A DNA stretch of 33,783 bases from the IMG/VR virus record IMGVR_UViG_3300033150_000765, positions 1 through 33,783 of that record. One strand, 5' to 3'. The stretch is from a virus. Positions 23,365-31,063 of this stretch are shown here, one piece after another (the stretch's first letter is position 1; every line of letters begins with the position of its first letter). The notes beneath the pieces were generated by a model. The model made no database searches and had not been told where the DNA came from. It saw only the letters and a list, made by a program, of their open reading frames with translations. A program made the position numbers and the translations under genes.

Positions 23365-24315
23365 TTAGACAGAAATCCCATATATAAGACCCTGACGCTT
23401 ACGATTCGTGCACGCATAGAAGCCCGAAAGCGTCCATTTGGCCGAGTACGCGAATTGATCGTCAGCCAGCATGAACGGCCAATACTTGAAGTTGTCCTTG
23501 CTGTGAATCCAGAGCCTCAGGTATTTCTCGTTCACGAAATATATCCTGCCACCCGTTTCTCCATCCGACTCGAAAGCCGCATCCGTCAGAATCGGAATGC
23601 CGGCGACAACATCCAAACCATCCGCAGTCTTGATCTTGCCGCCATCATTGTACCGTTCCTGCGGCTGAAGCAGACGACCCCAAATGTCGGCCTTGATGAA
23701 TTTGTCGGTATAAAGGCAGGTTGGCGTGTCATCACCATCTTCGCACGCAGCCTTCATGTTGACGATGTCGGGATAGGTAAGAGCAGTACTTGATTTATTC
23801 TGATGCTGCGGATTCCACCAGGTATCCGTTGAGCCAGTGATATTACCATACGCCGTACTGTCGTCGGACGTAGTGTCGGGGATAGCCCTCTGAAGCCCCA
23901 CGAAGTGCTTCGTGTTGGTAGTCCCATCGCTCACGATACCGCTGGTGAGTTCCTTACGCATCTTCTTCTGTGCGTTGCGGGCCTTCGCCTGCAACAGATC
24001 AACCACATCCTCCGCCCCACTACAGATCAGCCGATCACGCTTCGATACCGTAAGCACACAGTAATATTCCTTCAGTTGCCAGTAGGAATAGTCTGTGATT
24101 TCCTTACGGCTCCGGTCGATAGTATCGAGATCGTGCATCGGGCCGCCAATGCCTTCAGCAACTTCTAGCGGCAGTTTATGCCAATCAGCTAGATTGCGGA
24201 CTTTGGCCTTGGCCTTCAATCTTCGAAGCAGAGGAGTAGCGTTATAGACGTTATCTTCAACCTTCGGGTCAATGTACTTGCGTACAAGCTCGTCATAGTC
24301 CCTTGAGGTAGCCAT
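23365..24315 (-). CDS. Major capsid protein (HK97-fold, probable)
   Basis: 316 aa, directly after the acidic scaffold and before the decoration gene. Seen: N-terminal arm (DYDELVRKYIDPKVEDNVY), then NATPLLRRLKAK and a beta/helix pattern (KKMRKELTSGIVSDGTTNTKHFVGLQRAI) seen in HK97-type capsid proteins, with a central A-domain-like part (GLDVVAGIPILTDAAF) and the C-terminal WTLSGFYACTNRKRQG. No N-terminal protease-cleaved delta domain is apparent. The order and size fit a T=7-type head protein. The exact family is not named. Confidence 0.85.
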   Translation of the reverse strand: MATSRDYDELVRKYIDPKVEDNVYNATPLLRRLKAKAKVRNLADWHKLPLEVAEGIGGPMHDLDTIDRSRKEITDYSYWQLKEYYCVLTVSKRDRLICSGAEDVVDLLQAKARNAQKKMRKELTSGIVSDGTTNTKHFVGLQRAIPDTTSDDSTAYGNITGSTDTWWNPQHQNKSSTALTYPDIVNMKAACEDGDDTPTCLYTDKFIKADIWGRLLQPQERYNDGGKIKTADGLDVVAGIPILTDAAFESDGETGGRIYFVNEKYLRLWIHSKDNFKYWPFMLADDQFAYSAKWTLSGFYACTNRKRQGLIYGISV

Positions 24316-24323
24316 CTATATTC

Positions 24324-25247
24324 TCACCCCTTAAATATCCTTTTGGCATCGGCTGTCATCAGAGCTTCAATTTCATCTTCTGACAGCTTCGAAACGTCAA
24401 GCGGGGGCGGTTTCTTCGCGGGCGATCCGCTGGGTGAGATTTTGGCCTTACCCTTCTTGCGGAGGTCTGCAATAAGCTCCTCTCGCGCCTGCTTTCTCGC
24501 CATTTCGCGTTCCGCCTCTATATCGCGCATGCCGTTATAGACAAGCTCGAGGTCATATGTGCCCGTTTCGTTCGCCTTACGCAACACGGCAGCAACCTGA
24601 TCGTCGCCCAAATCCTTGTGATTCTCTCTGAACCTTCCGATAAGTTCATCCGTTCTGCGCTTTAATTCCGCTTGTTCACGTTGCCAATTATTGTATTCGA
24701 TTTGCTGTAATTTACTCTGAACGCCCTTGAGTTGCTCGGCCAACAACCGCTCCGTTTCTGTAGCGTAATTGTCTTCTAATTGCTGCGGTGCGGGTGGCTG
24801 CGGCCCATAATACGATGGCTCAAACTGCGGAGTTTGCTGTTGCATTAACCTGTTCTGCATAACCAACCGGTTAAGCTCTGCGTTTTCCTGTGCAAGTCGC
24901 GTTGAATAAGCCTGCGTATCCTTGAACCTCTTTTCAGCGGTAAGTAATTCCTGTATTTGCTGCGCGGTAAGTTTTGTACCATCCGGCAGTTCATACTCTA
25001 CCGCATCTTCTGAATCAACCTCGGGCTTTTCAGTTTCTTCGTCTTCCGGCGTTTCATCTTCTTCGCCTTCAGACTTTGCGTCCGTCTCCTCCTCTGGCGT
25101 TTCCCCTAATTCCTCCGCGGGGCCGCCAACCTTCGGCACGCTATCCTCCTCCGTCGTTTCCCAATCGACTTTTTTATTAAGTTCCGCCAGGTCTTCTTCG
25201 GTCATTTGCGGGAACGATTCCTCAAATTCCACATGCTCCCCCGACAT
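24324..25247 (-). CDS. Scaffolding protein
   Basis: 307 aa. Residues 1-80 are extremely acidic (EELGETPEEETDAKSEGEED), then a helical region with DGTKLTAQQIQELLTAEKR and a glutamine-rich coiled coil (about 100-200), and a basic C-terminus (LRKKGKAKISPSGSPAKKPP) for capsid contact. This charge layout, length and position immediately before the major capsid gene are those of phage head scaffolds. Scaffold is used inside the procapsid and released on maturation. Confidence 0.85.
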   Translation of the reverse strand: MSGEHVEFEESFPQMTEEDLAELNKKVDWETTEEDSVPKVGGPAEELGETPEEETDAKSEGEEDETPEDEETEKPEVDSEDAVEYELPDGTKLTAQQIQELLTAEKRFKDTQAYSTRLAQENAELNRLVMQNRLMQQQTPQFEPSYYGPQPPAPQQLEDNYATETERLLAEQLKGVQSKLQQIEYNNWQREQAELKRRTDELIGRFRENHKDLGDDQVAAVLRKANETGTYDLELVYNGMRDIEAEREMARKQAREELIADLRKKGKAKISPSGSPAKKPPPLDVSKLSEDEIEALMTADAKRIFKG

Positions 25248-25267
25248 TCTATATCACTCCTCCTTCG

Positions 25268-25600
25268 CTACCTTATGGGCATAGCAGGAGTTCCGCCACC
25301 CTGCGGCGGAGTCTGCTGCCCCATCTGGTGCGATTTTACCAGTTCAACTAATTGCCCCTGAAACCTGCCAAATGCTTCCAAATCCTCCGGTCTGCCCTGT
25401 ACCAGAATTTGTAAAACCTGCTGAAGTAACGGCTCTAGCTGCGAAGGCTGTTGAGGTGCCGCCCCCGGCGGGAGTTGCCCCCCAACTCCGGGCGGAGGAG
25501 GCGGAGAACCCATCGAGGGTGACAGTCCGCCTGGGGATGCACCTGGTCTTGAACCCATGCGCCTAGCCATCTCATTCCTCGCCGAATCATATATTGGCAT
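25268..25600 (-). CDS. Proline/glycine/glutamine-rich small head protein
   Basis: 110 aa. Residues 15-55 are a low-complexity P/G/S stretch (GSPPPPPGVGG) and 60-90 a short helical region with LEPLLQQVLQILVQGRPEDL, ending in a Q/G-rich tail. The start overlaps the previous stop (TAATG). Between portal and scaffold such proteins may be head-vertex or small scaffold components. The low-complexity region makes homology searches unreliable. Confidence 0.65.
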   Translation of the reverse strand: MPIYDSARNEMARRMGSRPGASPGGLSPSMGSPPPPPGVGGQLPPGAAPQQPSQLEPLLQQVLQILVQGRPEDLEAFGRFQGQLVELVKSHQMGQQTPPQGGGTPAMPIR

Positions 25601-25755
25601 TACTTCTTCCCCTTTCTTTTGCTCCTATGCTGCTTCCAAATCCCATATGCTTTAGCAACGGCATGATCTCTCGATAAACCCTCACGCTTAATCATGTATC
25701 GTATCGCGCGGGATATAAAACTCTCCTTCGATTCACCTTTAAGCGGGCGGGGCAC
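25600..25755 (-). CDS. Small conserved phage protein (51 aa), GTG start
   Basis: GTG at 25755 with AAGGTGG 8 bases upstream, inside the last codons of the portal gene; stop overlaps the next start (TAATG). Sequence includes ESFISRAIRYMIKREGLSRD, then HAVAKAYGIWKQHR and a basic tail. The pattern of a helix, then a short D/R-x-x-A-V-A-x-A-x-x-x-W helix, is a recurrent tiny domain beside portal or protease genes in phages. Missed by ATG-based calling because the only internal ATG would cut off the first helix. Confidence 0.7.
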   Translation of the reverse strand: MPRPLKGESKESFISRAIRYMIKREGLSRDHAVAKAYGIWKQHRSKRKGKK

Positions 25756-27637
25756 CTTGAACACCACCTTGTATCGACGCGCCGCCGCTCTGCATACTGG
25801 TTATGTCACCCTCTCCCATGCGCGCTAATATCTCTTCTCTGTTGGGAAATTCAAATATGTCAAGCAACGCACGTCTGTCTATAGCTCCGGCTTCGAACAA
25901 CTGAATAGCCTGCATACGCTGTATGCTCTTATTCGTCGGCATGGTGGAACCCGGTTTTATAAGTACATCTGGCAACCCGGCTTTTAGCTGAACATCCTTG
26001 AAATCGACGGTTTCATATTCAAAGTCAACATCCGGTAAATTCGATTGCCACCGCACAATCCTGGGTTCCTGGTAGTATTGATCGATAATAGAAACCATCA
26101 ATTCGGCCAGCCGCTTCTGCGAATATTCAATCCCCCTGGTTTTAAGACGCAATCTCGTCTGCGCGGCCTCCTGTAATGTCTCAATCGCAATGCCGGCAGT
26201 GATGCCAGCGGGTTTGCGGCCCTGTGTCACATCGTGGATACCACTCACGGTATCAATATCCTTATTTATCTGATCTATATGAGCAAAGGCCGCTGCGGGT
26301 ATCGGCGGGGGCGTAAGCCATTTCACCTTGTCCGTTGCCCCGTTAATCGGCCATATCTGCCCCGGCCTGTTTGTCATCTTGGTCGTGTTCAACCCGCAAC
26401 TTCTATCCAGCACGATGGGCGGGTTAATGCAGATATTGAAGAAATCTATAATCTGCGACTTGCGTTTGTTCAACTCATCCTGTAACGGGATAATCTGATC
26501 TATCTCGCCCTGGGCATATGTTTCGTGGGGAATCAGGTAATCGAAGAACCTGACATACGGCATCTTACCATGCTGATAATCTGACGGCCTATCATCCAGC
26601 AATACCTTCTCGCATACAGTAATAATGCGGCCATGGGGGTACTTCCGCCTATAACGCACCTTGCCAATATCTCTGCCATCTACTATCTCGAAATCCCTGC
26701 CACTATCCTCGGCTTCGAGGTGAGCTTCCTGTGAGTATTCGACGTCCGTTCCATCATCAACGTAGAGAATGTATTTCTCGTCAACCTCCTCCAGGCTCAT
26801 GTCGTCAATCCACATCTCGGTAAAATAGGGCTGATTCTTACCCAAATATTTATCCGATTCGGTGAATTGCCGATAAGTTGTCGTGGTACCCGGTTCGTCG
26901 TCCGCGTTATCATAAGCTATCGTGCCGCGCTCCGAATGGGTACCGGGGATTTGATCGCCAGCCAAGTCTTGTACCGCGGTTCCAAGTATACCGACGGATT
27001 GCCGATCAAGGGCTTCGGCCTTCTCCGGATACCACATTTTTATTTTTTCAAGCGGCTCCCGCGCGTGATAGATAATATACTTGGCATCATCCATCAACGG
27101 GTCCTTGCTCTCGGGGTCTTTATAGAGATATGCCGGATTCACATGAGTAACGCGTAAATCACCCAAACCATCTGATAGCGTTGGATCAAACCAAACCTTG
27201 AGATAGCCGTCGCCGAATATCATCGCATCCCTTATCACCATCGTTGTAAGCATCTCAAGGTTCAGCTCATCCCACTTGGCATCATACACGCGCTTAATAG
27301 TGCGAACGGCATCGATGTCTTCCCTGTCACGAGCGGCTAATTCCGCCTTCGGCCTATTATCGGTGATAATCGGGATAACAGATTCAACGGTTGAGAAACA
27401 TCGGTTATCGGTGATCTTCGCCTTATAATTCGGCATTACCCGATCTTCCCAATGATGCTTGCCGCCCTTATAGTATTTAAGCACCTTCTGACAGCGAGCA
27501 TCATTGGCGGAACGCGCCTGCTTCGCCACGGCCAGAAGATTATGAACCCAGGTAACGGTCTTTTCCTCCGTGTTGTCTCCGGGTAATCTATTTATTAATT
27601 TTTGGAGGTCTTCGATTTTTCTTGGCATATTCCTCAC
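25739..27637 (-). CDS. Portal protein (podovirus, P22 gp1-like)
   Basis: 632 aa. Forms the twelve-fold vertex through which DNA enters and leaves. Seen: YYKGGKHHWEDRVMPNYKAK in the clip/wing entry region, a stretch with AMIFGDGYLKVWFDP (about 138-152), VTHVNPAYLYKDPES, and the C-terminal TAGIAIETLQEAAQTRLRLK barrel or stem helices. The size (about 70 kDa) and motifs fit the large podovirus portals. The start is GTG at 27637 (GGAAG 9 bases upstream); an ATG three codons later has a poorly spaced site. It overlaps the zinc-ribbon gene by 50 bp. Confidence 0.88.
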   Translation of the reverse strand: MRNMPRKIEDLQKLINRLPGDNTEEKTVTWVHNLLAVAKQARSANDARCQKVLKYYKGGKHHWEDRVMPNYKAKITDNRCFSTVESVIPIITDNRPKAELAARDREDIDAVRTIKRVYDAKWDELNLEMLTTMVIRDAMIFGDGYLKVWFDPTLSDGLGDLRVTHVNPAYLYKDPESKDPLMDDAKYIIYHAREPLEKIKMWYPEKAEALDRQSVGILGTAVQDLAGDQIPGTHSERGTIAYDNADDEPGTTTTYRQFTESDKYLGKNQPYFTEMWIDDMSLEEVDEKYILYVDDGTDVEYSQEAHLEAEDSGRDFEIVDGRDIGKVRYRRKYPHGRIITVCEKVLLDDRPSDYQHGKMPYVRFFDYLIPHETYAQGEIDQIIPLQDELNKRKSQIIDFFNICINPPIVLDRSCGLNTTKMTNRPGQIWPINGATDKVKWLTPPPIPAAAFAHIDQINKDIDTVSGIHDVTQGRKPAGITAGIAIETLQEAAQTRLRLKTRGIEYSQKRLAELMVSIIDQYYQEPRIVRWQSNLPDVDFEYETVDFKDVQLKAGLPDVLIKPGSTMPTNKSIQRMQAIQLFEAGAIDRRALLDIFEFPNREEILARMGEGDITSMQSGGASIQGGVQGAPPA

Positions 27638-27914
27638 CTAATAAATCTTCCGTTTCACCGATGTTGTCGTTACCCACTTCAACCAATCCACGTGACGCCA
27701 GGATCGCACGTTTATCCGTTCTGCTATTTACCCAGCACCCAAGTCCCCTGTCATAGTAGGGTTTTATATCCTCTATCACATATGGCACATCATACGTTCG
27801 TTCGCCCAAATTGCCGCAATACGGGCATTCCACCTCTTTGCGGCGCTCATCCATGCGGCAATCGATTTCAAACTTCTTGCCGCATTTATCACAGTAATAA
27901 CCGTATCTAGGCAT
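27588..27914 (-). CDS. FmdB-type zinc-ribbon protein, 108 aa
   Basis: Starts at the ATG at 27914, which overlaps the upstream stop by 8 bp; a longer frame upstream is out of keeping with that. MPRYGYYCDKCGKKFE, then C30-x-x-C33 (ECPYCGN) make a four-cysteine zinc ribbon (C8, C11, C30, C33), the FmdB regulatory-family signature. The C-terminal half is charged with no further motif. It stands between terminase and portal, where small zinc-ribbon genes of unknown role recur in phages. Confidence 0.8.
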   Translation of the reverse strand: MPRYGYYCDKCGKKFEIDCRMDERRKEVECPYCGNLGERTYDVPYVIEDIKPYYDRGLGCWVNSRTDKRAILASRGLVEVGNDNIGETEDLLGEEYAKKNRRPPKINK

Positions 27915-28152
27915 TGTCCTTCTTCGGCCTCCCGACCTTCTTTTTGGGCTTCGCATCATGTTCCGGCGTGGGCTGCGATTTGCGGTAAAATACTCCAAGC
28001 GGGGTAGGCCGACCGGGCGGTTCGAATACAACCGTCATCTGCCAGCCATCCTTCGCCAACTCCTCGATAAGCAATTCATTAATCCCGTGGGGTGTAACAG
28101 TCCCGTCGGCATATCTGGTTTTGTTCAATTCAACTATCTTCACCATCAACAT
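27907..28152 (-). CDS. Small protein with AT-hook-like tail, 81 aa
   Basis: GAGGAGGTTAGAG precedes the ATG at 28152. N-terminal MLMVKIVELNKTRYADGT strand, helix (INELLIEELAKDGWQM), and a basic C-terminus KKKVGRPKKDNA with a G-R-P core like an AT-hook. DNA binding is plausible. The start overlaps the previous gene's end by 23 bp and its own end overlaps the FmdB gene by 8 bp. No family named. Confidence 0.68.
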   Translation of the reverse strand: MLMVKIVELNKTRYADGTVTPHGINELLIEELAKDGWQMTVVFEPPGRPTPLGVFYRKSQPTPEHDAKPKKKVGRPKKDNA

Positions 28153-28300
28153 CTCTAACCTCCTCGTTTATTTTCAACCTAGTCCGAACTTGTATCGCGT
28201 ATCCGCAATGGGGACATTGAAGCTGGAACTTCCCCCACACGTATACAACCCCCACGAATTCCTGACACGACGGGCATATCAACTTCTTCCAATCCGTCAT
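28130..28300 (-). CDS. Zinc-ribbon protein, 56 aa
   Basis: Start at 28300 overlaps the terminase stop as ATGA (28297-28300); an ATG four codons earlier is less well placed. C9-x-x-C12 (ICPSCQEF) and C29-x-x-C32 (QCPHCGYAI) form a compact zinc ribbon. It is coupled directly to terminase and may assist packaging or be a simple nucleic-acid-binding protein; role not shown. Confidence 0.72.
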   Translation of the reverse strand: MTDWKKLICPSCQEFVGVVYVWGKFQLQCPHCGYAIQVRTRLKINEEVRDVDGEDS

Positions 28301-29895
28301 AAACGCATCCATTCATCGGGGTATTCGACGTCCGCCAACGCTCGATAACGCCGTGCCATGTCCTTCTTGTGCGTATCTTGCTCCATAACCAGCGTTGCTT
28401 CGTTATCATTCTTGTTCGCTTCCTCCTGATTACCCCAATTCGCCACCTCCTCCTGCATGGCAAACGCATCGAGCAAATCATCGTGGCCCTTCGGCCCGTC
28501 ATACGTGAGCGAGAGCAACTGATCTTCAAGTTCAATCATGTCCTCCCTGATATAACAGTTCCTAAAACCGAAACGCGGAGCGAGCACGCGCAAGCGCAAA
28601 GCCTTGTTGCCGGAATTGCCGTAATGCTTCAATTCCTCGATATTCAACCATATGCCCTTGCGCCGCATGGCATCCTCTAACGGCTTCTTCAACCATTGGC
28701 CGTAATTGTTTTTCTCAATACCCCAAGTTAAAATGTTCGGATATTCCGCATTTATCTCAAATATCCTCTTCACTATTTCCATAGGATCGGTCGTCTTGAA
28801 CTCATCGTAATGCCTGACATACCACTTGCCGCTATTCGGATTGACAGCGTTGACTACAATCGCGGTACTATCGCTGCGTTTATTGTCGGTATGCGCCAAA
28901 TCAATCGTGACGTAGTGGAAGAACTTGTCCAAATCCTCCTTTCTTATGTGCATGATTCCATCACGCAGATCGGGTGAGCCGGGCAACTTGTATCTCCATT
29001 TAAGTATGTCGGATTTCTTGATTAGAGCGTTGTCCTTGTCGACAGGCATATTTTCGTATTGACAGCTGTAAAAATAGTGGCCCATCTTAACGCGCTGATT
29101 GGCCAATAACTGCTCGGATAACTCCTCGGGGAAAAAGAGCGAACCATCCTCGTTGTGCGCGCTCTTCATGAGAATCTCTATGCGAGCAAGGTCACCAAGC
29201 TGATCCTTTACGTCCATAATGTACTGGTACAGATCACGGTAATCCCACCGGGTACCAATAATCACCATCTCGCCACCGGGCTTCAGCACGGCACCCAAAT
29301 CCTTGTAATATTCGATTACCTTGTCCATCTGCTCAGGCGTTGTAATGTTTGATGCGCCCACAAGATCATCGCAAACAAGAAGGTCAACATGTTTCCCCGT
29401 TTCGCTTGATTCCACACTCGAAACCTCGATGGTCGGAGCGGCACTCGTTATCGTGCGAGTGGCTATGTCAATCCTCGTCTCAGACCATTTCTTGCCACGC
29501 TTGTTCTCGCACGACCAATCGCCGAATAACGCCTTGAAACGCTTGTTGTCCGATATGTGTCCCTTAATTTCCTTCAAGAAATTCTTGCTCTTATCGAGTT
29601 TCTCGTTGGTAATCAAAACCGTTAAATCGGGATTGTTCGCCAACCGCCAGAGCGTATAGCCGACCGTACCGCATACCGTCTTGAAAGAACCGCGGGGCAT
29701 AAGGGCCAGCTTCGTCACCTGCTCACCGGGGCCGTGCGGCACCTCGCGTTGCAGGAACGAGCAGAAGGGCTTATGCACGCGCTCCACCATCTTGCTGTAG
29801 CCGAGTACATGCTTATCGAAATAATACAAATCGGATAATGCCCGCCTGCGTTTTAGCTCAATCTCCGCAAGCAACCGTTTCCGATTCGCATTCAT
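28297..29895 (-). CDS. terL: Large terminase subunit (DNA packaging ATPase-nuclease)
   Basis: 532 aa from the ATG at 29895; a TTG 57 bases upstream would give 551 aa. Walker A-type P-loop with RGSFKT (67-73 in this numbering, PRGSFKT), Walker B with LLVCDDLVG (DD at 176-177), motif III-like VIIGTRWDY, and the nuclease domain opening VTIDLAHTDNKRSDSTAIVV with later acidic residues (DDLLDAFAMQ). It pumps DNA into the procapsid and cuts concatemers, working with the small subunit encoded just upstream, which it overlaps by 38 bp. Confidence 0.92.
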   Translation of the reverse strand: MNANRKRLLAEIELKRRRALSDLYYFDKHVLGYSKMVERVHKPFCSFLQREVPHGPGEQVTKLALMPRGSFKTVCGTVGYTLWRLANNPDLTVLITNEKLDKSKNFLKEIKGHISDNKRFKALFGDWSCENKRGKKWSETRIDIATRTITSAAPTIEVSSVESSETGKHVDLLVCDDLVGASNITTPEQMDKVIEYYKDLGAVLKPGGEMVIIGTRWDYRDLYQYIMDVKDQLGDLARIEILMKSAHNEDGSLFFPEELSEQLLANQRVKMGHYFYSCQYENMPVDKDNALIKKSDILKWRYKLPGSPDLRDGIMHIRKEDLDKFFHYVTIDLAHTDNKRSDSTAIVVNAVNPNSGKWYVRHYDEFKTTDPMEIVKRIFEINAEYPNILTWGIEKNNYGQWLKKPLEDAMRRKGIWLNIEELKHYGNSGNKALRLRVLAPRFGFRNCYIREDMIELEDQLLSLTYDGPKGHDDLLDAFAMQEEVANWGNQEEANKNDNEATLVMEQDTHKKDMARRYRALADVEYPDEWMRL

Positions 29896-30559
29896 CTGCT
29901 TCTTCGAAACTGGCGATGATCTCTTCAAGTTCCCTGTCCGATTTCTTGTCAAAGTTTATATCGCCCTCTACATTTACTTCTGTTTTCTTCAAAGCGACCC
30001 TGTTCATGTAGAAGTCATACTTGCTCTGCTTCAACCCGACTATCTCCAGCAAGCGGTCAAGCGCGGTCTGATTGCCCTGCATGGCAAGCTCTATCTGCTT
30101 CGACATGAGAGGTACGATATACATGCCGATAAGCCCCGTACCAACCGTCTTAACCACCTGATGAAATTGCGGGTCGGCAATGGTGCGAAAGAACTCGGCC
30201 TCGCTCTTCTTGTCCTTGGTCATGCCGGCACGCCAGCAAGCGGCCTTCAACCGGCGAAATACCTCTTTATCGCCCTCCTCGTCGAAGGTCTTTTCGTTGC
30301 GGAAATCGCTGATAATTACGTTGAGGATTTTCTTCTGTGTGTTGGAGAGTTGTTTCTGGAGATGTTCCAGCCCGACTATAGTGGCATCGAGGTTCTCGCG
30401 CGCCTTGGCAACGCTGTTGAACTCCGGTATCTTACCGTACCTCTTTTCGAGGTGCTTTTTCTTACTCTCTAATTTGCGCTTCTTCGCACGCTCGCGTATA
30501 CCCGTCAACTGCTCGTCAGTCTGAGAGAATCGCGTTTTTACCGTAGATTTCTTCTTCAA
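29858..30559 (-). CDS. terS: Small terminase subunit
   Basis: 233 aa. The start is a TTG at 30559 with GAGG 6 bases upstream; no nearby ATG exists. Basic N-terminus (KKKSTVKTRFSQTDEQL), helical coiled middle, and a C-terminal DRELEEIIASFEE helix that is common where small subunits contact the large one. It precedes the large subunit in the usual order and recognises the packaging site. DNA-binding helices are not certain by eye. The overlap with the large subunit is 38 bp. Confidence 0.75.
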   Translation of the reverse strand: MKKKSTVKTRFSQTDEQLTGIRERAKKRKLESKKKHLEKRYGKIPEFNSVAKARENLDATIVGLEHLQKQLSNTQKKILNVIISDFRNEKTFDEEGDKEVFRRLKAACWRAGMTKDKKSEAEFFRTIADPQFHQVVKTVGTGLIGMYIVPLMSKQIELAMQGNQTALDRLLEIVGLKQSKYDFYMNRVALKKTEVNVEGDINFDKKSDRELEEIIASFEEADECESETVACGD

Positions 30560-30728
30560 GTTCTACCTCACGCTTGCCCGTCAAGATGATCGGGTCAACC
30601 TCCTCAATACCACCCAAGAACTTGCCGCGCCCCTCATAGCGCGCCCGAGCCTTGAAACCTACTATGAATCCCGCTCCGAGACACAATCCCGCAAGGAATC
30701 CAAATGAACATACCAATACCGTATACAC
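30516..30728 (-). CDS. Single-TM protein, 70 aa, GTG start
   Basis: GTG at 30728 with AGGAGG about 10 bases upstream. N-terminal membrane helix VLVCSFGFLAGLCLGAGFIVG, then basic residues and an acidic tail (VELEEEIYGKN). An N-terminal anchor with the soluble part inside the cell is likely. It overlaps the small terminase gene by 44 bp. Why a membrane protein leads the packaging genes is unclear; possibly membrane-linked assembly or superinfection control. Confidence 0.6.
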   Translation of the reverse strand: MYTVLVCSFGFLAGLCLGAGFIVGFKARARYEGRGKFLGGIEEVDPIILTGKREVELEEEIYGKNAILSD

Positions 30729-30874
30729 CTTAAAGCCGCCTCCTCATCCGCGGTTAAAATAGAATGTACGCTGAGATCGGGGGGAATGGAGTAGTCACAG
30801 CCTCCCCCCCTGGCTATCTCCGCTTCAAATAGCCCCGCCACCTCCTCATCCTCTATCACGTGAAACGGGTTCAT
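30662..30874 (-). CDS. Possible first gene of the late operon, 70 aa
   Basis: ATG at 30874, about 16 nt downstream of the expected start of transcription from P_L, with AGTGAGAG upstream. Acidic N-terminus (MNPFHVIEDEEVAGLFEAE) and a cysteine/tyrosine-bearing helix at the end. It overlaps the TM protein by 67 bp, more than is usual here, which lowers confidence. No family recognised. Confidence 0.45.
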   Translation of the reverse strand: MNPFHVIEDEEVAGLFEAEIARGGGCDYSIPPDLSVHSILTADEEAALRCIRYWYVHLDSLRDCVSERDS

Positions 30875-30894
30875 ATTTTTTTACTCTCACTTTA

Positions 30895-30923
30895 ATTATA
30901 TCATAAAAAATAGTGTTTGTCAA
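30895..30923 (-). promoter_or_regulatory. Consensus sigma-70 promoter P_L for the late operon
   Basis: On the minus strand TTGACA (30918-30923), 17 bp, TATAAT (30895-30900): both boxes and the spacing are exact consensus. It directs transcription of the entire packaging, head, tail and lysis operon. Confidence 0.88.
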
Positions 30924-30943
30924 GTAAAATGTTAAAATAACAC

Positions 30944-30972
30944 TTGACAAATAAAAACAATTGTGTTATAAG
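30944..30972 (+). promoter_or_regulatory. Sigma-70 promoter P_R (rightward)
   Basis: TTGACA (30944-30949), 17 bp, TATAAG (30967-30972). Its -35 region forms a 10-bp inverted repeat, ACTTGACAAA, with that of P_L, and TGTTA-AAA-TAACA (30930-30942) lies between the two. Confidence 0.85.
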
Positions 30973-30982
30973 CATATTGTAA
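30960..30982 (+). promoter_or_regulatory. Putative operator O2 over the P_R -10 box
   Basis: ATTGTG-T-TATA-AGC-ATATTGTAA, 19 of 23 bases identical to 536-558, with the -10 hexamer at the same offset. Confidence 0.55.
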
Positions 30983-31006
30983 AAGCAACAACCCATCACC
31001 CAAAAA

Positions 31007-31039
31007 GGGGCGGGGAAAAAACTTCGAAGCCCCCGCCCC
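31007..31039 (+). other. Strong 5'-leader hairpin before the zinc-ribbon gene
   Basis: GGGGCGGGG (31007-31015) and CCCCGCCCC (31031-31039), 9 bp, with a 15-base loop that contains TTCGAA. It lies between P_R and the ribosome-binding site. In the plus direction A-rich sequence follows, so a 5'-stabilising or attenuating hairpin fits; in the minus direction a run of five T follows, so it could act as a terminator. Confidence 0.6.
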
Positions 31040-31063
31040 ATAAAAAAAGAAAGGAACTACAAA

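Noticed and set aside
28297-29952. Longer large-terminase start (TTG at 29952)
   Set aside because: TTG is possible, but would overlap the small subunit by 95 bp with no ribosome-binding site; the ATG at 29895 is simpler. The GAAG before that ATG is also weak, so the start remains open.
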